A stretch of 64,000 nt of DNA, taken from Pseudogemmatithrix spongiicola (GTDB lineage Bacteria > Gemmatimonadota > Gemmatimonadetes > Gemmatimonadales > Gemmatimonadaceae). Both the position numbers and the translations under genes were made by a program. The notes beneath the pieces are model-generated. The model searched no databases. It was given only the letters and a program-made list of their open reading frames with translations, and was not told the origin of the DNA. The stretch is from positions 930,001 to 994,000 of the forward strand of contig NZ_CP130613.1 in assembly GCF_030623445.1 (NCBI RefSeq), given 5' to 3'. Below are positions 62,762-64,000 of this stretch, piece by piece. Position 1 is the stretch's first letter, and each line of letters opens with the position of its first letter.

Positions 62762-64000
62762 GTGACGACGCCCCCCACCCAATCGCACGACGGCGACGTC
62801 ACGAAGATCGTCGCCACCATCGGGCCGGCCTCGACCTCGCCCGACGTCATCCGGGCGCTCATTCGCGCCGGCATGAACGTCGCACGGCTCAACTTCTCGC
62901 ACGGGACGCACGAGCAGCACGCGCGGACCGTCGCCAACATCCGCGGCATCGCCGAGGACATGCGGCGGCCCATCGCCATCCTCGGGGACCTGCAGGGGCC
63001 GCGCATCCGCATCGGCACCCTCCCGCAGGCCATCCAGCTCACCGAAGGCGAGCTGGTCACCCTCGTGCCCGAGGACCATCACGCCCACGGCGAGATTCCC
63101 GTCACCTACGACGAACTCGCCTCCGACGTGCGCGTCGGCGGGACGATTCTCGTCGACGACGGCCTGCTCGCCCTCGAGGTGACGAAGGTCGCGGCGCCGA
63201 AGGTCGAGGCCCGCGTGAGGTTCGGCGGCCTGCTCAAGAGCAACAAGGGCATGAACCTGCCCGGCATCGATGTGTCCGCGCCCTCCATCACCGAGAAGGA
63301 CCGCGAGGACATCCAGTTCGCCATCGACCAGGACCTCGACTACCTCGCCCTCAGCTTCGTGCGCCGCGCCGAGGACATCACGCTGCTCAAGGGCATGCTG
63401 CCCAAAGGCATGCTGGTCGTGGCGAAGATCGAGAAGGACTCCGCGCTCGAGCGCATCGAGGCCATCCTCAAGGAAACCGACGCGGTGATGGTCGCCCGCG
63501 GCGACCTCGGCGTGGAGTTGCCGTTCGAGGAAGTCCCGCTGCAGCAGAAGCGCATCATCGGCCTCGCCAATCGCTACGGGCGGCCCGTCATCACGGCCAC
63601 GCAGATGCTGGAGTCGATGATCCAGAACCCGCGCCCCACGCGCGCCGAGGCCAGCGACGTCGCAAACGCGATCCTCGACGGTACGGACGCCGTGATGCTC
63701 AGCGCCGAGACGGCCGCCGGCCTCCATCCGGTGCGCGCCGTCGAGGCGATGCGCCGCATCGCCACCGCCGCCGAGCAGGCGCCCGTGGCCCGCGGGCAGG
63801 GCATCGACCGCCTGCAGCCGGGCCAGGCGACGGTCGAGGAGACCATCGCGTCGGCCAGCGTCACGGCGGTGCGCCTGCTCGGGGCGCACACCATCGTGGT
63901 GTTCACCAAGAGCGGCTTCAGCGCCCGCATCGTCGCGGCACGGCGGCCGAAGGTGCGCATCGTCGTGCTGACCGACAACGTGCGGACGTACCGGCAGCTC
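62762..64000 (+). CDS. pyk: Pyruvate kinase (3' end beyond window)
   Basis: Pyruvate kinase makes pyruvate and ATP from phosphoenolpyruvate. My own translation from GTG 62762 gives 413 codons to the window edge with no stop. The protein begins DVTKIVATIGPAS, then MNVARLNFSHG, DLQGPRIRIG (the usual Lys-Ile-Arg region), the B-domain, KIEKDSALE and VMVARGDLGVELP with the active-site and metal residues, and ITATQMLESMI. The C-terminal allosteric domain is just entered (HTIVVFTKSGFSARIVA). About 60 residues are missing. It is coupled to tal. Confidence 0.95.
   Translation, partial: MTTPPTQSHDGDVTKIVATIGPASTSPDVIRALIRAGMNVARLNFSHGTHEQHARTVANIRGIAEDMRRPIAILGDLQGPRIRIGTLPQAIQLTEGELVTLVPEDHHAHGEIPVTYDELASDVRVGGTILVDDGLLALEVTKVAAPKVEARVRFGGLLKSNKGMNLPGIDVSAPSITEKDREDIQFAIDQDLDYLALSFVRRAEDITLLKGMLPKGMLVVAKIEKDSALERIEAILKETDAVMVARGDLGVELPFEEVPLQQKRIIGLANRYGRPVITATQMLESMIQNPRPTRAEASDVANAILDGTDAVMLSAETAAGLHPVRAVEAMRRIATAAEQAPVARGQGIDRLQPGQATVEETIASASVTAVRLLGAHTIVVFTKSGFSARIVAARRPKVRIVVLTDNVRTYRQL

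Overview
This 64 kb window is high-GC and densely packed. About 48 protein genes fill it, many joined by 1-4 nt ATGA/GTGA overlaps, and no gene-free stretch exceeds about 300 bp. I see no rRNA, tRNA, CRISPR array, insertion sequence or prophage gene. The gene families point to a Gram-negative, probably aerobic heterotroph: TamA/TamB, Omp85 and YaiO-like outer-membrane proteins, LspA, many Sec and Tat signal peptides, Ser/Thr kinases with TPRs, hybrid histidine kinases, a DUF4953-type metalloprotease and exported DinB/DUF2911/DUF4399 proteins. This mix resembles Gemmatimonadota, but that placement is inference from gene content and style and was not tested.

Layout. At 1-8 kb a partial 2-oxo-acid dehydrogenase E1 gene diverges from a phenylacetate lower-pathway operon (paaG-H-I-J-Y-Z) that ends at a strong terminator. 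At 8-25.5 kb there are signalling and envelope genes: two histidine kinases, a Ser/Thr kinase with TPRs, a SulP transporter, an exported metalloprotease, a HemN-V4R tetrapyrrole pair on the minus strand, a KefF/KefC potassium-efflux pair and a DinB protein. At 25.5-34 kb are a DUF481 outer-membrane protein, DUF1569, and the TamB-TamA envelope-assembly pair. At 34-43 kb are HrpB helicase, LspA with a coupled Tat-exported protein, an FAD oxidoreductase, a methyltransferase, a TrpF-like protein, and an ArsR-methyltransferase fusion followed by AhcY. At 43-50 kb are two exported beta-propeller proteins, a DUF2892 protein, an M19 dipeptidase, a CarH/LitR-type B12 light-sensor repressor with a visible promoter-operator, and a hypothetical gene.

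The part that looks most like an undescribed system lies at about 50.4-61.5 kb. It holds a TPR/YaiO-like outer-membrane barrel, an exported clan GH-A-like glycoside hydrolase, a stand-alone receiver, an Hpt-REC-degenerate GGDEF-REC protein, a HEAT-repeat membrane protein, a processive family 2 glycosyltransferase and a hybrid histidine kinase. Together these form every step of a phosphorelay with no DNA-binding output, wrapped around a polysaccharide synthase, a hydrolase and an export barrel. I infer a phosphorelay that controls exopolysaccharide synthesis at the protein level. Central carbon genes (transaldolase, then partial pyruvate kinase) close the window.

Regulatory style. Several genes have a TANNNT -10-like hexamer only 5-8 nt before the start codon and no Shine-Dalgarno, which suggests leaderless mRNAs. 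Several divergent gene pairs appear to share a single overlapping, near-symmetric -10 element.
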